Both the position numbers and the translations under genes were made by a program. Positions 42,058 through 50,855 of a stretch of DNA of 64,000 nucleotides are shown here, piece by piece; within the stretch, counting starts at the first letter, position 1, and each line of letters starts with the position of its first letter. Source of the stretch: an uncultured Lachnospiraceae bacterium. GTDB lineage: Bacteria; Bacillota; Clostridia; Lachnospirales; Lachnospiraceae. The DNA is taken from the NCBI GenBank assembly GCA_910578475.1, contig CAJTRK010000001.1, positions 159,871 to 223,870 on the forward strand, written 5' to 3'. The notes beneath the pieces are model-generated. The model was not told the origin of the DNA, searched no databases, and saw only the letters and a program-made list of their open reading frames with translations.

Positions 42058-42433
42058 GTTGTTTAAGGGAATAAATATCAATCGAATTGCGCTCTTGAAG
42101 ATTGCAAGGTTGCAAAAATTATAGACATTGCAATGTTGCGCTGTTGGGAGAGAGCCGGAAAGCGGCAGTAACAAGGCGGCGAAAAGCCCGCCCCGTCCGT
42201 AAGGACGGTATGCTGTCCAACGGACAGCTTGCCCCGGCAGGGCGCAAAACCCGCTTGCTGGTTGCATTTTTGTTGGCGTAGCTGACAAAAGTGCTTTTGC
42301 GTTTACTTTCGCAGAAAGTAACAAAGGAGTGGCTTCGCCCCGATACTTCCCGAACTACTAATGTTCGGGAAGGTTCCATGATTATGCGCCATATCCGGCG
42401 CTCATTACCCGATAAGGGAGAAAGGGAAATTGA
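42058..42433. other. GC-rich mobilisation region, probable oriT of a mobile element
   Basis: 376 bases without a gene but dense in inverted repeats: CCGTCC-GTAA-GGACGG (42193-42208), CTGTCC-AAC-GGACAG (42213-42227) and CTTCCCGAAC/GTTCGGGAAG (42346-42355, 42363-42372). It lies directly before a MobV-type relaxase gene, the usual position of the transfer origin. Composition is clearly richer in GC than both neighbours. Confidence 0.55.
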
Positions 42434-43030
42434 TTGAAGCGGACAATCAGCGTTATGACAGGGAAAGGCTCTGTCAACCATAACAGCAGAAAATTCCATG
42501 CAAAGAACACTGACCCGGAACGGAGTTGTCTGAACGTGGAATATTGCAACGAAAATATCAAAGATGTATACCACGAATTATTTGATGAAGCACTTGCCCG
42601 GTACAATGAGAAGCAGACCAGAAGTGACCGTATAATTGATGATTACTATGAGAAAATCTGTTCCGGCAAACAGGAAAAGCCATTCCATGAGATTATTTTG
42701 CAGATAGGCAACAAGGACGATATGGGGGCAAAGACAGAGGACGGACAGCTTGCGGCAAAAATACTTGATGAATATATGCAGGATTTTCAGCGGCGCAATC
42801 CCACATTGAGAGTGTTTTCGGCACATCTGCATATGGATGTTAAGTACAGTATAGTTTTAATTGTGTATGGTGTGTATAGAGTAAGGGAAAAGCTGAAAAT
42901 AGGAACTACATACACAAACAGAAAGAAAAATGTATATGACGTTACATGGAAGAGAATTAGAAAAATCCTTAAGTCAGGGATAGGTGACAATATCAGCTAT
43001 AAAAATCTTAAAAAGCAATCAAATATTTAA
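42434..43030 (+). pseudogene. Truncated MobV-type relaxase (plasmid recombination enzyme)
   Basis: The first 135 residues match the Mob/Pre relaxase family: TGKGSVNHNSRKFHAKN, the helical region LFDEALARYNEKQTRSDRII and the start of motif III, FSAHLHMD. Here the family would continue EATPHLH, but the sequence switches abruptly to VKYSIVLIVYGVYRV and unrelated lysine-rich residues, so the metal-binding histidine triad is incomplete and the C-terminal half is gone. The enzyme cannot nick DNA. The junction is near 42840 and marks a deletion or recombination scar of an integrative mobilisable element. Confidence 0.82.
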
Positions 43031-43216
43031 CAATTATGTTATAGCTGTATGGAGTTCGAATAGTACAAAAATATATTATTTATTTTATATGGCAGGTAGT
43101 CCATGAGATTGCCTGCTATATTTGTAAATTATAATTTCAGAAAAATTGAGGCAGTAAATTGTTGCCAATAGAACTGGGTATTTATTAAATTGACAAATAG
43201 CTAACGAGGATGGTAT

Positions 43217-43876
43217 ATGAAAAATACGAAAAGGAATTCAAAGAAAGAAAAAGCGCCGTTTGCTCAGAGACATCCTAGAATTAATTTTATGATAGGTTTG
43301 GCTTTGTTGGTAATACTTGTACTTGCGGTAATATTACTCATATGGTTTGTTTTTTCTTGTTTAGGGAATGGGATTGAGCATTTAGTTGATTTTTTGAAAA
43401 AGTTTGTAAGTACTACAGATAAAGTAATAATTGTGGCAATGATAACAGGTATGGTGTCTATAATCGGTGTGGTTTTTACGTCTGTAATAGCAAAAGTTAT
43501 TGAGTATCAATATAATGTAAAAAAGTACTTATATGATAAAAGAGAGATTCCGTATGAACAATTTATAAGCATAATATATACTATTATGGAAGATACAAAA
43601 AAACCTATAAATAAGCAAATGACAGAATCTGATAAATTTAAAATGATGTCGGAATTTTCTAAGGGTTTAACATTATGGGGATCAAATAAAGTGGTAAAAA
43701 AGTGGTTAAGATACAGAAAAGCAGCGATGGAAAATATGAGTCCAGAGCGCTCTTTATTGCTATTGGAAGATATTATTTTTGAAATTAGAAAGGATGTCGG
43801 ACAAAGAAAAAGATTGGGTAAAGGGGACGTGCTATCCATTTTTATAAATGATATAGAAAATATAACAAGTAGATGA
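43217..43876 (+). CDS. Hypothetical membrane-anchored protein with two transmembrane segments
   Basis: A 219-residue protein. A lysine-rich N-terminus is followed by membrane segments at about 25-50 and 75-98, with a cytoplasmic helical domain behind them (about 110-219: YDKREIPYEQFISIIYTIME, WLRYRKAAMENMSPERSLLL). No motif is recognised. Very AT-rich codon use differs from the core genes. It lies between the relaxase fragment and a toxin-antitoxin pair. Start codon ATG with GAGGATGG upstream. Confidence 0.6.
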   Translation: MKNTKRNSKKEKAPFAQRHPRINFMIGLALLVILVLAVILLIWFVFSCLGNGIEHLVDFLKKFVSTTDKVIIVAMITGMVSIIGVVFTSVIAKVIEYQYNVKKYLYDKREIPYEQFISIIYTIMEDTKKPINKQMTESDKFKMMSEFSKGLTLWGSNKVVKKWLRYRKAAMENMSPERSLLLLEDIIFEIRKDVGQRKRLGKGDVLSIFINDIENITSR

Positions 43877-43953
43877 AATTTGTATAGAAAAATGCTTTAC
43901 AAATGCTATAATATGAAATATACTAGTATCACAATTAAGAAAGAGGTGATGTA

Positions 43954-44205
43954 ATGGCTCAAATTAGTTTGCGTATAGAGGATGATGTAAAAAAAATGGC
44001 AGAGCAGGCATGTGCCGATATTGGCATGTCTTTGTCTACGGCAATAAATATTTATCTCAAAAAACTTGGGCGTGAAAAGCGAATACCTTTTGAGGTGGCT
44101 GTAGATCCTTTTTATTCGCAGGAAAATATGACCAGGCTAAAAGAGTCGGTAGCACAGATGGAAGCTGCAGGCGGCACAGTACATGAGGTAGATTTTGATG
44201 ATTAA
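43954..44205 (+). CDS. relB: RelB/DinJ-family antitoxin
   Basis: An 83-residue antitoxin with the ribbon-helix-helix start MAQISLRIEDDVKKMAEQAC, then DIGMSLSTAINIYLKKLGRE and an acidic C-terminal tail that would wrap the toxin (VAQMEAAGGTVHEVDFDD). Such proteins neutralise an mRNA-cleaving toxin and repress the operon. GAAAGAGGTG precedes the ATG. The stop codon overlaps the toxin start by eight bases. Type II addiction modules like this often stabilise mobile DNA. Confidence 0.9.
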   Translation: MAQISLRIEDDVKKMAEQACADIGMSLSTAINIYLKKLGREKRIPFEVAVDPFYSQENMTRLKESVAQMEAAGGTVHEVDFDD

Positions 44206-44461
44206 GTCATGGTCAGATGCGGCATGGGAAGATTTTGAATACTGGATGAAGCAAGATAAGAAAACGTTAAGGCGTATTCTTCAGTTATTGAAGGATATTG
44301 ATCGGAACGGATATGATGGAATAGGTAAGCCGGAAAGGTTAAGTGGTGATTTAGCAGCTTATTGGAGCAGAAGGATAGATGATGCGAATCGTATTGTTTA
44401 TCGTATAGAGGATAATACGATAAAGATTGTCCAATGTGGTTCTCATTATAGAGATAAGTGA
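44198..44461 (+). CDS. yoeB: Txe/YoeB-family mRNA interferase toxin
   Basis: An 87-residue toxin. IKSWSDAAWEDFEYWMKQDK, LLKDIDRNGYDGIGKPERLS, GDLAAYWSRRIDDANRIVYR and the C-terminal CGSHYRDK are the YoeB blocks; glutamate near 46, arginine in the SRRI segment and the terminal histidine-tyrosine correspond to the catalytic set. YoeB cleaves mRNA at the ribosomal A site. The start ATG at 44198 overlaps relB. The pair appears intact, in contrast to several broken genes around it. Confidence 0.92.
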   Translation: MIKSWSDAAWEDFEYWMKQDKKTLRRILQLLKDIDRNGYDGIGKPERLSGDLAAYWSRRIDDANRIVYRIEDNTIKIVQCGSHYRDK

Positions 44462-44597
44462 AGGCGGCAACATTTTGGCAACAGAAAATCAGCAAGCCGT
44501 AATAAATGATGTAATTGATGTAAAAATGGGTGTGTATTTGCATAAAACTTAAACAAAAATAGTTAAGAATGATAAAGGACACGCCGAGTTCGGGTAA

Positions 44598-45175
44598 ATG
44601 CGAATGGCTGACATAAGAATTGAAACAGAAAGACTTATATTGAGAAGATTTGAAGAAAACGATATGGAAGCAATATACTTGCTTTTTTCAGACAAAGAGG
44701 TAAATACTTTTTTGCCGTGGTATCCCGTCAGGGATATGGATGAAACGAAGATTTTTTTTGAAAAGCATTTAAAAAATAAGAAATATTGTTTTACAATCTG
44801 CCTGAAAGACGACGATTATCCTATTGGGTATGTACATGCGGAAGAGGATGACAGCCATGATTTTGGCTATGCACTCCGCAAAGAATACTGGCATCAGGGA
44901 ATTGTCACTGAAGCAGGCAATGCAGTTATCGAATTACTAAAAGAAAACGGGATTCCTTATATTACAGCGACACATGACAAAACAATTCCAGGAGCGGGGC
45001 TGTTATGAAACGAATTGGCATGAAATATTGTTATTCTTATAAAGAACAGTGGCAGCCCAAAAACTTTCCAGTGATATTCCGAATGTATCAGTTAAACTTT
45101 GACGGACAAAAAGACAGGGTATATCCAAAATACTGGAACCTGTACGAGGAGCATTTCATTGAAACAGATGTATAA
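44598..45175 (+). pseudogene. Frameshifted GNAT acetyltransferase
   Basis: The first frame gives RimJ-type GNAT sequence: IRIETERLILRRFEENDMEA, YPVRDMDETKIFFEKHLKN, FGYALRKEYWHQGIVTEAGN, then ITATHDK, after which it reads TIPGAGLL and stops at 45008. In another frame the same DNA reads NNSRSGAVMKRIGMKYCYSY, which is exactly how the family continues, through YWNLYEEHFIETDV to 45175. A single-base loss in the A run near 44978-44982 explains this. The truncated product lacks the second half of the acetyl-CoA site. Confidence 0.85.
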
Positions 45176-45230
45176 TTCCTGTTTATTTGGAGAACGAATA
45201 CCGTAATCACAACGGAATAAATAACACAGC

Positions 45231-45270
45231 GTCGGAGCATATAGAGAATCATCCTGTATGCTCTGTTTTA
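45231..45270 (+). terminator. Second terminator of the accessory-block type
   Basis: GAGCATA (45235-45241) pairs with TATGCTC (45257-45263), then TGTTTTATT. It shares GCGTC-GAGC...GCTCTGTTTTA with the hairpin at 32442-32479. Confidence 0.65.
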
Positions 45271-45325
45271 TTCCCTGCATTTTGCGTTATAGACAGGCAA
45301 AATGGTTTGATAATAAATTGTAATT

Positions 45326-45592
45326 GATGATATCTTATTTGACGCTTACGTCATATCCGCTTATTTTTTGGTTACCATTATGCTCGAATATGTTTTTATT
45401 TCTGTTTTTGTTTTCTTATATGGATATTTTGTTGGATGGTTTATGAAATCAAATTGCTGGATGGCGTTTGTGTATGTGGCAATCGTATATGTTCCGGCTT
45501 ACTTTCTTGATATGGCGTTTATTAAAAGAGATATTAATGATATCAATGCACAACTGGAAAGGCGGCGTAAAAACGATGAAAAAATCTCATGA
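45326..45592 (+). pseudogene. C-terminal remnant of a DUF3021-like membrane protein
   Basis: An open frame without ribosome binding site or proper start encodes two hydrophobic helices, LEYVFISVFVFLYGYFVGWF and AFVYVAIVYVPAYFLDMAF, then the basic tail KRDINDINAQLERRRKNDEK. The pattern of paired helices and a KRDxxxxN...L tail resembles the end of DUF3021 proteins, but the N-terminal half is missing. Its 3' end overlaps the start of the broken CPBP gene, a normal coupling for cotranscribed genes, which supports that it was once real. Confidence 0.4.
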
Positions 45593-46270
45593 CACAAAGC
45601 AGTTAATTCTGTTTTTTATCATTACGCTTGCGTGGACATGGGGATTTGGCTTTGTCCCTGTTTTTATGGGAACAGAGGGAACACCGTCAGGAACATTCTT
45701 GTTTTATTTCGGCGGTGGCGCACCGTCTGTCACGGCGTTGTTTATCGTATTTTTCACGCTAATTTCGATTGCTGCAATCTGGGTAGGTGTGTGCATATTT
45801 GCCTGTGAAATGCCGGAAATGAATTATGTTCATGCGATTGTACAAAATCCCTTTAACCTGTTTTGGGTATTATTCATTTCTGTTATTTCCGGTCCGTTGA
45901 ATGAGGAATTTGGCATTTAGCATAGTTCTTTACACCGGGACAGGCACAATACGATTTGCTTCAGGATTCTCTTTTTGATGCCGTAATGTACATACCAAGT
46001 GTCATGATTTTCAACTTTGCTGTTTCGTATGTCTACATTAAAACAAAAAGAAGTATTTTAGCAGGAGCATTAGTCCATATGTTTGGCAATTTGTTGGGAA
46101 GTCAGCTTATTGCGCCGTATTCTGCCGAAATCGGCACGATAATCCGATATTCGAAAATGTTTTTTTGCGGCTGCCTTGCTCTGTATTGTATTTTTTCAAA
46201 GGAATTTAAAAAAGAGTTTTTCCAGGTTTGTAACGACCTCTCTTTTTTGTGCAAGGATAGAGAGGAATAA
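45576..46270 (+). pseudogene. Broken CPBP-family intramembrane protease
   Basis: The 5' part (from the ATG at 45576, with AAAGGCGG upstream) encodes MKKSHDTKQLILFFIITLAW and later SGPLNEEFG, the start of the EExxxR motif, then a TAG at 45918-45920. In a different frame the 3' part (45956-46270) continues SVMIFNFAVSYVYIKTKRSI and LVHMFGNLLGS, the histidine/asparagine motif of CPBP proteins. A deletion with frameshift removes the arginine of motif 1 and the next helix. Inactive remnant. Confidence 0.78.
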
Positions 46271-46347
46271 TTTAAGGATAGGCCTTATAATAATAAAGAC
46301 AAAATTATATCCACAAAGCACAATAGATGCGGATAAGGAGGTTTTTC

Positions 46348-47199
46348 ATGGAATGGGTCCACAAATTGAACCAAAGCATGAATTATATTGAGGAACATTT
46401 GACAGACGAAATTGACTATGAACAGCTTGGACGAATTGCCTGCTGTTCCGCCTATCACTACCAGAGGATGTTTACTTATATGGCGGGCATCACGCTGGCA
46501 GAGTATATCAGAAGAAGAAAAATGTCTTTGGCGGCGGCAGACTTGCAGGGTGGGAATGAACGGATTATTGATATTGCGGAGAAGTACGGCTATCGTTCTC
46601 CAACGGCATTTAACAGGGCGTTCCAGTCTTTTCACGGGATAGCTCCATCGTCAGTGAAGGATGAGGGCGTATCTGTGAAATCTTTTTCCCCCATTGTATT
46701 TAAAATTACTGTAAAAGGAGCGACAGAAATGAATTATAGAATCGAAACAAAAGAAGCATTCCGTATTATTGGCGTATCTGCGCCGCTCGACAGGGAAATC
46801 GAGAATAACTTTATGGTTGTGCCAACGATGTGGCAGGAAGCGTCTGTGAATGGAACCATACAGAAACTGGCGGGCATGATGGATGCGCAGCCAATGGGAC
46901 TTTTGGGCGTAAGTGTCTGCAATGATGAAGAACAATGGAAATATTTTATTGCCGTTTCCAGTACAAAGGCAAGTGATGGGTTTGAAGAATATAGCGTGCC
47001 TGCGTCTACCTGGGCAATTTTTTCCGGAACGGGTACAAATCAGTCAATACAGGAATTGGAACGGCGGATTATAACAGAATGGCTTCCGGCCTCCGGATAT
47101 GAATATGCCAACGCTCCGGATATTGAGGTTTACTTAAATCCGGACCCCCGGAACGCACAATATGAGGTATGGATACCCGTAGCAAAGAAAAAGGACTAA
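46348..47199 (+). CDS. AraC-family regulator with GyrI-like effector domain
   Basis: A 283-residue regulator with the DNA-binding part first. Residues 1-105: IEEHLTDEIDYEQLGRIACC, SAYHYQRMFTYMAGITLAEY and RSPTAFNRAFQSFHGIAPSS, two helix-turn-helix units. Residues 125-283: GyrI/BmrR-type ligand fold with FRIIGVSAPLDREIENNF and PASTWAIFSGTG and the last strand VYLNPDPRNAQYEVWIPV. Such proteins sense hydrophobic cations or drugs. AAGGAGG lies seven bases before the ATG at 46348. The next gene begins 11 bases downstream and is probably cotranscribed. Confidence 0.9.
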   Translation: MEWVHKLNQSMNYIEEHLTDEIDYEQLGRIACCSAYHYQRMFTYMAGITLAEYIRRRKMSLAAADLQGGNERIIDIAEKYGYRSPTAFNRAFQSFHGIAPSSVKDEGVSVKSFSPIVFKITVKGATEMNYRIETKEAFRIIGVSAPLDREIENNFMVVPTMWQEASVNGTIQKLAGMMDAQPMGLLGVSVCNDEEQWKYFIAVSSTKASDGFEEYSVPASTWAIFSGTGTNQSIQELERRIITEWLPASGYEYANAPDIEVYLNPDPRNAQYEVWIPVAKKKD

Positions 47200-47210
47200 T
47201 GGAGGAACAT

Positions 47211-47684
47211 ATGGACGAGAAATTTGAGTTGTTTATGGAAACGGTTGACGGGCGTTTCCGCGGTTTTGTAAATCAAATCAACGGGTATCTGACAGAAAAC
47301 GGCTGTAAGTGTGATGTCAAACTGCAAAAAAGCGGGTATGTTGTGTCCTATGTGTTAAATGACAGCAAAAGGACTTTGGCAACATTTGTGTCCCGAAAAA
47401 CGGGGATGAAACTCCGCATTTATCCCGAACATATACGAGAATACCAGAGTTTTCTTGATACACTTCCTGAAAAGGTAAAAAAGGAAATCAAGAAAGCGTC
47501 CATCTGCAAACGGCTTGTCAATCCCGCTGACTGTAACCCGAAATGTGTCATGGGATATACCTTTGCATTGGATGGTGAGCAGTATCAGAAATGCCGTTAC
47601 ATGGCGTTTCAGCCTGCATTGAGTGAGGAAAACAATCCATATATTAAGCAGTTCTTAGAGAAGGAACTGTTGGCAGACAAATAG
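47211..47684 (+). CDS. Hypothetical protein following the AraC-GyrI regulator
   Basis: A 157-residue soluble protein that I cannot place in a family. Notable segments: YLTENGCKCDVKLQKSGYVV, LATFVSRKTGMKLRIYPEH, and a C-terminal cysteine motif C-x7-C-x3-C...C (SICKRLVNPADCNPKC, then QYQKCRYMAFQ). The conserved-looking cysteines could bind metal. GGAGG precedes the ATG at 47211; the longer frame begins inside the upstream gene. Gene pairing with a GyrI-type regulator suggests a joint response, unproven. Confidence 0.6.
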   Translation: MDEKFELFMETVDGRFRGFVNQINGYLTENGCKCDVKLQKSGYVVSYVLNDSKRTLATFVSRKTGMKLRIYPEHIREYQSFLDTLPEKVKKEIKKASICKRLVNPADCNPKCVMGYTFALDGEQYQKCRYMAFQPALSEENNPYIKQFLEKELLADK

Positions 47685-47754
47685 ATGAACAACAGAGCGA
47701 AAATCTGATAATCACTGTATTTCAGCGTAAAAAAGATTTATTAGGGGAAAGCAT

Positions 47755-48168
47755 ATGGAATATAAAGAAAATGAGTTGTGCTATGAGGATTATTGTGCGT
47801 TGAGAGAAAGCGCCGGGTGGCCGCTTTTTTCAAAGGAGCAGACACAAAGAGCGCTTATCAATAGTCTGTATACGGTAATTGCTGTTCAGGATGGCCGAAC
47901 TGTTGGTATGGGTAGACTGATAGGTGACGGAATGTATTATATGATAGCTGATATTGTGGTACAGCCGAACTGTCAGAAACATGGTATCGGCAGTCGGATT
48001 ATCAATATGTTAACAGAATATGTTGATAAGGAAACACCCATCGGCGGACGTTCCAGTATTCAGCTGATTGCGGAAAAAGGAAAAGAAATATTTTATGAAA
48101 AATTGGGATTTAAGATAATCCCGCATGAATTTTGCGGTTCCGGTATGCGGAAAGTTATTCGCAAGTAA
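47755..48168 (+). CDS. GNAT family N-acetyltransferase
   Basis: A complete 137-residue GNAT protein: YTVIAVQDGRTVGMGRLIGD, YMIADIVVQPNCQKHGIGSR (acetyl-CoA pyrophosphate loop Q-x-x-G-x-G/S) and FYEKLGFKIIPHEFCGSGM at the C-terminus. The substrate is not predictable. AGGGGAAAG precedes the ATG. It differs from the frameshifted GNAT at 44.6 kb. A short open frame with its own ribosome binding site (ATG at 48199, only 12 codons) follows and looks like the beginning of a deleted gene. Confidence 0.88.
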   Translation: MEYKENELCYEDYCALRESAGWPLFSKEQTQRALINSLYTVIAVQDGRTVGMGRLIGDGMYYMIADIVVQPNCQKHGIGSRIINMLTEYVDKETPIGGRSSIQLIAEKGKEIFYEKLGFKIIPHEFCGSGMRKVIRK

Positions 48169-48270
48169 CACAGAACAGATAAAAAAGGAGCCGTTTTAAT
48201 GAAAAATCCCAAAGAATGTGCTATCATAAATTCATGACACACTGTTAAAAGCATTTTGGGGAGAAATATC

Positions 48271-49047
48271 ATGGGAAATCTCAAAATATTACTTTTTGAT
48301 TTAGATGGCACTTTATTAAGAAATGATAAGACTGTATCTGAATATTCGCTGGAAATATTATCCAAATGTAAAGAATGCGGGCATTTCATTGGTATTTCAA
48401 CATCAAGGAGTGAACAAAATTGTTTCAGCTTTTTAAAAGAAGTGAAGCCGGATATTCTTATTTCCAGCGGCGGGGCATTGGTACGGGTAAATGAAAAAAT
48501 TATCTGTTCTTCTTCCTTTTCAGTGAGGGAGACAAATAGCTTTATTGAATCAGTAAGAAAAATATGTGGTATGGATTGTGAAATTACGGTTGATACATCC
48601 GATGCACATTACTGGAATTATAAAACCAATCCAAAAGAACAGGATAAAAGTTGGGGCGACAGCATATATACGGATTTTACAGACTTTCCGTATGAAGCTT
48701 TGAAGATATGTGTTGAGATACCCCATCCCGGCCTGGCGCAGAAATTATGCGAACATTTTTCAGAACTTGACAGTCAGCGATTTTCAGATGGCGATTGGTA
48801 TAAATTTACAAAAAGCGGAGTTACAAAGGAAAAGGCAATATTGGCAGTATGTGAAGCATGTCATATAGATATTTCAGAAACCGTTGCTTTTGGAGATGAT
48901 TATGCAGACATCGGTATGCTGAAGATATGCGGCATTGGTGTGGCGATGGGCAATGCCGTACAGGAGGTCAAAGATATTGCTGATGATATCACGCTTTCAA
49001 ATGAGGAAGATGGCGTAGCAGCCTATTTGGAAAAATGGATAATTTGA
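48271..49047 (+). CDS. Cof-type HAD-superfamily hydrolase
   Basis: A 258-residue HAD phosphatase. Motif I FDLDGTLL with the nucleophilic aspartate, motif II ISTSRSE, motif III lysine in GVTKEKAI and motif IV AFGDDYADIGML, with MGNAVQEVKDIADDIT near the end. The large C2 cap between motifs II and III is typical of sugar-phosphate or flavin-phosphate hydrolases. GGGGAGA precedes the ATG at 48271, chosen over the ATG at 48256 that overlaps it. Confidence 0.92.
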   Translation: MGNLKILLFDLDGTLLRNDKTVSEYSLEILSKCKECGHFIGISTSRSEQNCFSFLKEVKPDILISSGGALVRVNEKIICSSSFSVRETNSFIESVRKICGMDCEITVDTSDAHYWNYKTNPKEQDKSWGDSIYTDFTDFPYEALKICVEIPHPGLAQKLCEHFSELDSQRFSDGDWYKFTKSGVTKEKAILAVCEACHIDISETVAFGDDYADIGMLKICGIGVAMGNAVQEVKDIADDITLSNEEDGVAAYLEKWII

Positions 49048-49066
49048 AAAATGTGTGATGACAATA

Positions 49067-49852
49067 TCACCATTCCTTTATATTTGGTCTTGCTTCCCGC
49101 CACCATTCTTGAAAATCTTTTGAATATCTTGTTAAAACTACTGCCAGGTTTTCAGGCGGTACATAAGTTGTAATCTCAGTAAACTTATCCACAAACCGGT
49201 CTGCATCTTGTATACTTTGGGAGATTTCGAGTTTTTTCCCCAAACTTACAAGTTCAACAGTTTTTTCCGACACGGATTCTACCTGTTGTTCCAGTCGTCT
49301 GTTGCAATCAAATAAAATCTCTTTTTCCTGAAGTATCATACGATATATACTATAAATGATTTCTGCTATCGTAGTCATTTTCATATACCCGTCAATCGGG
49401 CATGATTTCAGGAAATAATAATAATTGAGCCAAAAATCTGAATAAAATGATAATAATTTTTCCTTTTTTTCTGTTTTCTGAAATACAGGAATCAGTGGTA
49501 GTATATTTTCAATCTCTGCGTCATTACAAAACAAAATTTTCGCTTTCGCAAATCCATTTCTGGCAGGTTCGCTGCCCTTCTCCGCCAAATCCTTCAGATA
49601 CTGTTTCGTCATATACTTTATATCAAAATACCCGCCTTCATATGTACATAATCCATTTATAGTTTCGGTTGTTATATTATTCTTTTCTTTTTCCGCATAT
49701 TCTTCTTCTGATAAAATAACCACGCCATCCAAATCAGAATCTGCTCTTTCCGTTCCTTTGGCTACAGAACCTATAAGTATTAAAGCGATAGCTTCTTGTT
49801 TCCTATAGTAATCTTTCATATTCGCAATAGATTGTTCGTGATGTTTATACAT
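49067..49852 (-). CDS. Nucleotidyltransferase-domain protein
   Basis: A 261-residue protein of the polymerase-beta nucleotidyltransferase superfamily. LIGSVAKGTERADSDLDGVV carries the G-S...D-x-D metal-binding signature near residue 30. The rest is helical (FYSDFWLNYYYFLKSCPIDG), similar to antibiotic adenylyltransferases and MNT-type proteins, but no resistance family is clearly indicated. GAGGTGG precedes the ATG at 49850-49852. It is convergent with the HAD gene and marks the right part of the AT-rich block. Confidence 0.8.
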   Translation of the reverse strand: MYKHHEQSIANMKDYYRKQEAIALILIGSVAKGTERADSDLDGVVILSEEEYAEKEKNNITTETINGLCTYEGGYFDIKYMTKQYLKDLAEKGSEPARNGFAKAKILFCNDAEIENILPLIPVFQKTEKKEKLLSFYSDFWLNYYYFLKSCPIDGYMKMTTIAEIIYSIYRMILQEKEILFDCNRRLEQQVESVSEKTVELVSLGKKLEISQSIQDADRFVDKFTEITTYVPPENLAVVLTRYSKDFQEWWREARPNIKEW

Positions 49853-50075
49853 TCTTCCACCTCTTTTGTTTAAATCGAGTTCATGAAATTCCAATGTGAC
49901 AAATTATTTAACGTCATTATTTTACCATAAGCACACCCGCAATTCCATGAAATTCTGCTCAATCTCCCTTAGCCTCAATCTTCCTTTGCCTTATTCTTTG
50001 CAATCATTATCTGCCTGGCCCGTTCCCTCTGCGCTGTGCTGACTGCCCTCGGCTTCCGGCAGCAGCGGTATAGTT

Positions 50076-50843
50076 TTATGTGCGCCGCCTCGGCCGCGCG
50101 GCGTATAACAGTGTGCTCACGGCAAAACAGGTAAAGAAAATCAGCAGCGTATATTCTCCGAAACCTTCCCATTCGTTTGTCAGGATTCTCTTGCAAAAGG
50201 GCATTATCAGAACAATCAGCAGATACCAGAAGGCCGGAACGAACAGGCCGCGCGGGGATGCGAAAGTATTTTTTTCATCAGAAGCATTGTCTTTGGCGGA
50301 AGCGGCGAACCATCGTTTACAGACGAAAGAGGCCAACAGGTACAGGATGCAGAGAGAGGAAAAATAAACGCCCGTGCCAATCAGGGTATGCAGTCTGTCC
50401 GGCGTCAGGAAACGCCCTGTCGTTTCCGGTCTCTCCAGGAAAGGCGGAAGATAAATGGAGACAATAATGCGGACGCCGTTTACGAAAACAGTTGCGGTAT
50501 AGGAAAAGGCAAGGCAAAATACAAACCACAAATAACCGTTTTTCTTTGGTGCAATCCGGTGCAGAAAGGAAAAAATCAGCATGATAAAGAGAATCATCAT
50601 AAAGCGGATGCCGGCACAGGAAGGCGCGACAAGAAAGCGGTAAAAATTGCTGACATACCCTTTATGCGGAAGATATTCAAAAGTGATGCCGCTCAGGATG
50701 CCGACCCACCGTGCGGTGGGGGCCAGCATCCAGATTATGACATCGCTGTCAGTTGTTTTGGAGAAATAGCGTAAGAGTAAGGTAATGACGATGGTCAGCG
50801 CATAAAGCGGCCAATATTTCTGAAGCGTGTTTTTTAGCATCAT
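50076..50843 (-). CDS. Exosortase (XrtK-like) family transpeptidase
   Basis: A 255-residue integral membrane protein with about seven helices. The exosortase catalytic triad is visible: Cys76 in APSCAGIRFM, Arg125 in VNGVRIIV and His152 in RLHTLIG, in the right order and spacing. Exosortases cut C-terminal sorting signals of surface proteins and join them to an acceptor. It starts 13 bases after the VIT-VWA gene, whose end is a sorting-type tripartite tail, so the two form a dedicated enzyme-substrate pair. I believe this is the K-type found in Firmicutes, but that subclass is from memory. Confidence 0.85.
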   Translation of the reverse strand: MMLKNTLQKYWPLYALTIVITLLLRYFSKTTDSDVIIWMLAPTARWVGILSGITFEYLPHKGYVSNFYRFLVAPSCAGIRFMMILFIMLIFSFLHRIAPKKNGYLWFVFCLAFSYTATVFVNGVRIIVSIYLPPFLERPETTGRFLTPDRLHTLIGTGVYFSSLCILYLLASFVCKRWFAASAKDNASDEKNTFASPRGLFVPAFWYLLIVLIMPFCKRILTNEWEGFGEYTLLIFFTCFAVSTLLYAARPRRRT

Positions 50844-50855
50844 GACGCACTCCTT

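Noticed and set aside
43050..43062. tRNA-like GTTCGAA stretch
   Set aside because: No acceptor, D or anticodon stem could be formed around it.
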